A stretch of 64,000 nucleotides of DNA from Roseibium aggregatum (GTDB taxonomy: Bacteria > Pseudomonadota > Alphaproteobacteria > Rhizobiales > Stappiaceae), in contig NZ_JAEKJZ010000001.1 in NCBI RefSeq assembly GCF_017309185.1, positions 1 through 64,000 on the forward strand, given 5' to 3'. The position numbers were made by a program, and so were the translations under genes. Positions within the stretch are counted from its first letter, which is position 1, and every line of letters begins with the position of its first letter. Under the pieces are notes generated by a model. That model was not told the origin of the DNA, ran no database searches, and worked only from the letters and a program-made list of their open reading frames with translations. Shown here in pieces: positions 63,067-64,000 of the stretch.

Positions 63067-64000
63067 TTGAAAATCCTGTTCATCGTTGCTGCGGAGGGCG
63101 CCGATCGGTGCGGCGTGAGCGACTATACCTATTGTCTGGCGGCTGCGCTGCGGAGCCTGGGCCACGAGGTCGAGGTTGAAAACCTGCGTTCCTGGAGCGT
63201 GGACAGCATTCGCCACCTGCGCCGGAAATGTGCAGAAGGCGGGTATGACGCGGTGCATGTCCAGTACCCGTCGATAACAGCCGGCCGCTCGCCCTGGTTC
63301 TCTGTCTTCGCGTTTTTGTCCGGCAAAGGCCGGCTATTCGTCACGCTCCACGAATTTTCGATTTTTCATGCGGTCCGGAAACTCTATCTCGTTCCCTATG
63401 TTCTGCGCCGGGCCGGTTTCGTCTTTTCCGGCGACTGGGAAAAAGGCCGGTTTGCCCGGTTCTTTTTGAACTTTCCGAAAAAACTCAAGGTCATTCCGAT
63501 CGGATCCAACATTCCGCCCGTCGACGAACCGAGGGCGTTTCAGGACCGGACCGTCGATCTCATACACTTCGGTTTTCTCATCGAGGGAAAGGGCATCGAG
63601 GCATACCTCGACAAGGTCGCTCTGTTGAGACAGCGGGGCTGGGCGGGACGCGCGGTCCTGATGGGCGCCTCGCTCGATCCCAAAGGAGACTATTTTCTGG
63701 AGTTGAAGCGAAGGACGGAAGAGTTGAACGTCGAGCTGAAGGTGAACCTCGACGAGGCGGCGGTTTCGCGAACTCTTCTGGATGCCAGGTTCGCCGTTCT
63801 GCCTTATCCGGATGGAATTTCAGACAAGCGCGGATCGGCCCTGGCCTGTCTGGAGCATGGCGTCCAGGTGGTGACCCGCTATTCCGAAAAGACGCCGGAC
63901 TGGATGAGACAGGCGACGTTCGACTTCGACCGATGGACCGACCTCGAGGAAGTTCTGGTATCGGAGGAGACCGGAGAGGTGCTCCTGACGGCCTCGATGG
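63067..64000 (+). CDS. Glycosyltransferase, GT4-like, cut by the window end
   Basis: An open frame from TTG 63067 to the end of the window (311 residues, no stop). It reads KILFIVAAEGADRCGVSDYT, LHEFSIFHA, then IHFGFLIEGKGIEAYLDKV and LPYPDGISDKRGSALACLEHG. These match a GT-B-fold enzyme of the GT4 type with the sugar-nucleotide motif in the second half. The TTG start is inferred because the family begins at that residue. It belongs to the surface-glycan cluster beginning at the carrier-protein gene. Confidence 0.85.
   Translation, partial: MKILFIVAAEGADRCGVSDYTYCLAAALRSLGHEVEVENLRSWSVDSIRHLRRKCAEGGYDAVHVQYPSITAGRSPWFSVFAFLSGKGRLFVTLHEFSIFHAVRKLYLVPYVLRRAGFVFSGDWEKGRFARFFLNFPKKLKVIPIGSNIPPVDEPRAFQDRTVDLIHFGFLIEGKGIEAYLDKVALLRQRGWAGRAVLMGASLDPKGDYFLELKRRTEELNVELKVNLDEAAVSRTLLDARFAVLPYPDGISDKRGSALACLEHGVQVVTRYSEKTPDWMRQATFDFDRWTDLEEVLVSEETGEVLLTASM

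Overview
This is GC-rich chromosomal DNA from an alphaproteobacterium. The gene order rplU-rpmA-(acetyltransferases)-obgE-proB-proA-nadD-rsfS-rlmH-envC-ctpA-deacetylase-rppH, the order lptC-lptA-lptB-rpoN-hpf-ptsN, a long L21 with a C-terminal tail and a TRAP-type malonate operon all fit Hyphomicrobiales. A marine Stappiaceae member (Roseibium/Labrenzia-like) is my best guess, but that placement is inference.

Layout. (1) 1-3400 is an accessory block ending at the 3' end of a tRNA-Ser(CGA) gene. It holds the start of an IS3-type transposase gene, an AT-rich unknown ORF, a group-II-like reverse transcriptase with no intron around it, and a 131-bp direct repeat. (2) 3400-18130 is conserved core: L21/L27, four tandem GNAT acetyltransferases, ObgE, proline synthesis (ProB, ProA), NadD, RsfS, RlmH, an EnvC-like hydrolase activator, CtpA, a divergent deacetylase and RppH. 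(3) 18620-23061 is a two-subunit NAD-linked formate dehydrogenase, followed by an inverted-repeat element. (4) 23317-33000 holds a large exported protein of unknown function, QueG, a GST, UppP, a WYL regulator, a DUF1127 protein, an MFS exporter, an NDUFA9-like protein and tRNA-Leu(CAG). (5) 33160-34900 looks like a scar: an orphan sulfotransferase, a decayed piece of an acyl-CoA synthetase gene, an SMR transporter and a decayed SDR C-terminus. (6) 34916-41405 is a complete malonate module: MatB, malonyl-CoA decarboxylase, TRAP DctMQP and a divergent GntR regulator with a palindrome between. (7) 41508-42948 is a CueR-type regulator with a 19-bp-spacer promoter, followed by two c-type cytochromes. 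(8) 43064-50725 holds an RNase D-like exonuclease, the LPS export genes, RpoN-HPF-PtsN and the glucan synthase OpgH. (9) 50836-54140 is a four-gene unit: an MDR oxidoreductase, a PTPS-fold protein lacking the usual catalytic residues, a glycosyltransferase and a methyltransferase. (10) 54354-64000 is a carrier-protein and surface-glycan cluster: ACP, acyl-CoA dehydrogenase, DUF1839, GH2 hydrolase, double alpha/beta hydrolase, flippase and a glycosyltransferase cut by the window end.

How they work together. The malonate genes take up malonate, activate it to malonyl-CoA and decarboxylate it to acetyl-CoA. The formate dehydrogenase supplies NADH from formate. Regions 9 and 10 are the best candidates for undescribed biosynthetic systems, and region 1 for an undescribed reverse-transcriptase-based (possibly defence) system. 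Four different palindromic intergenic elements lie between core operons (18226-18336, 23124-23276, 28531-28633, 31528-31706).
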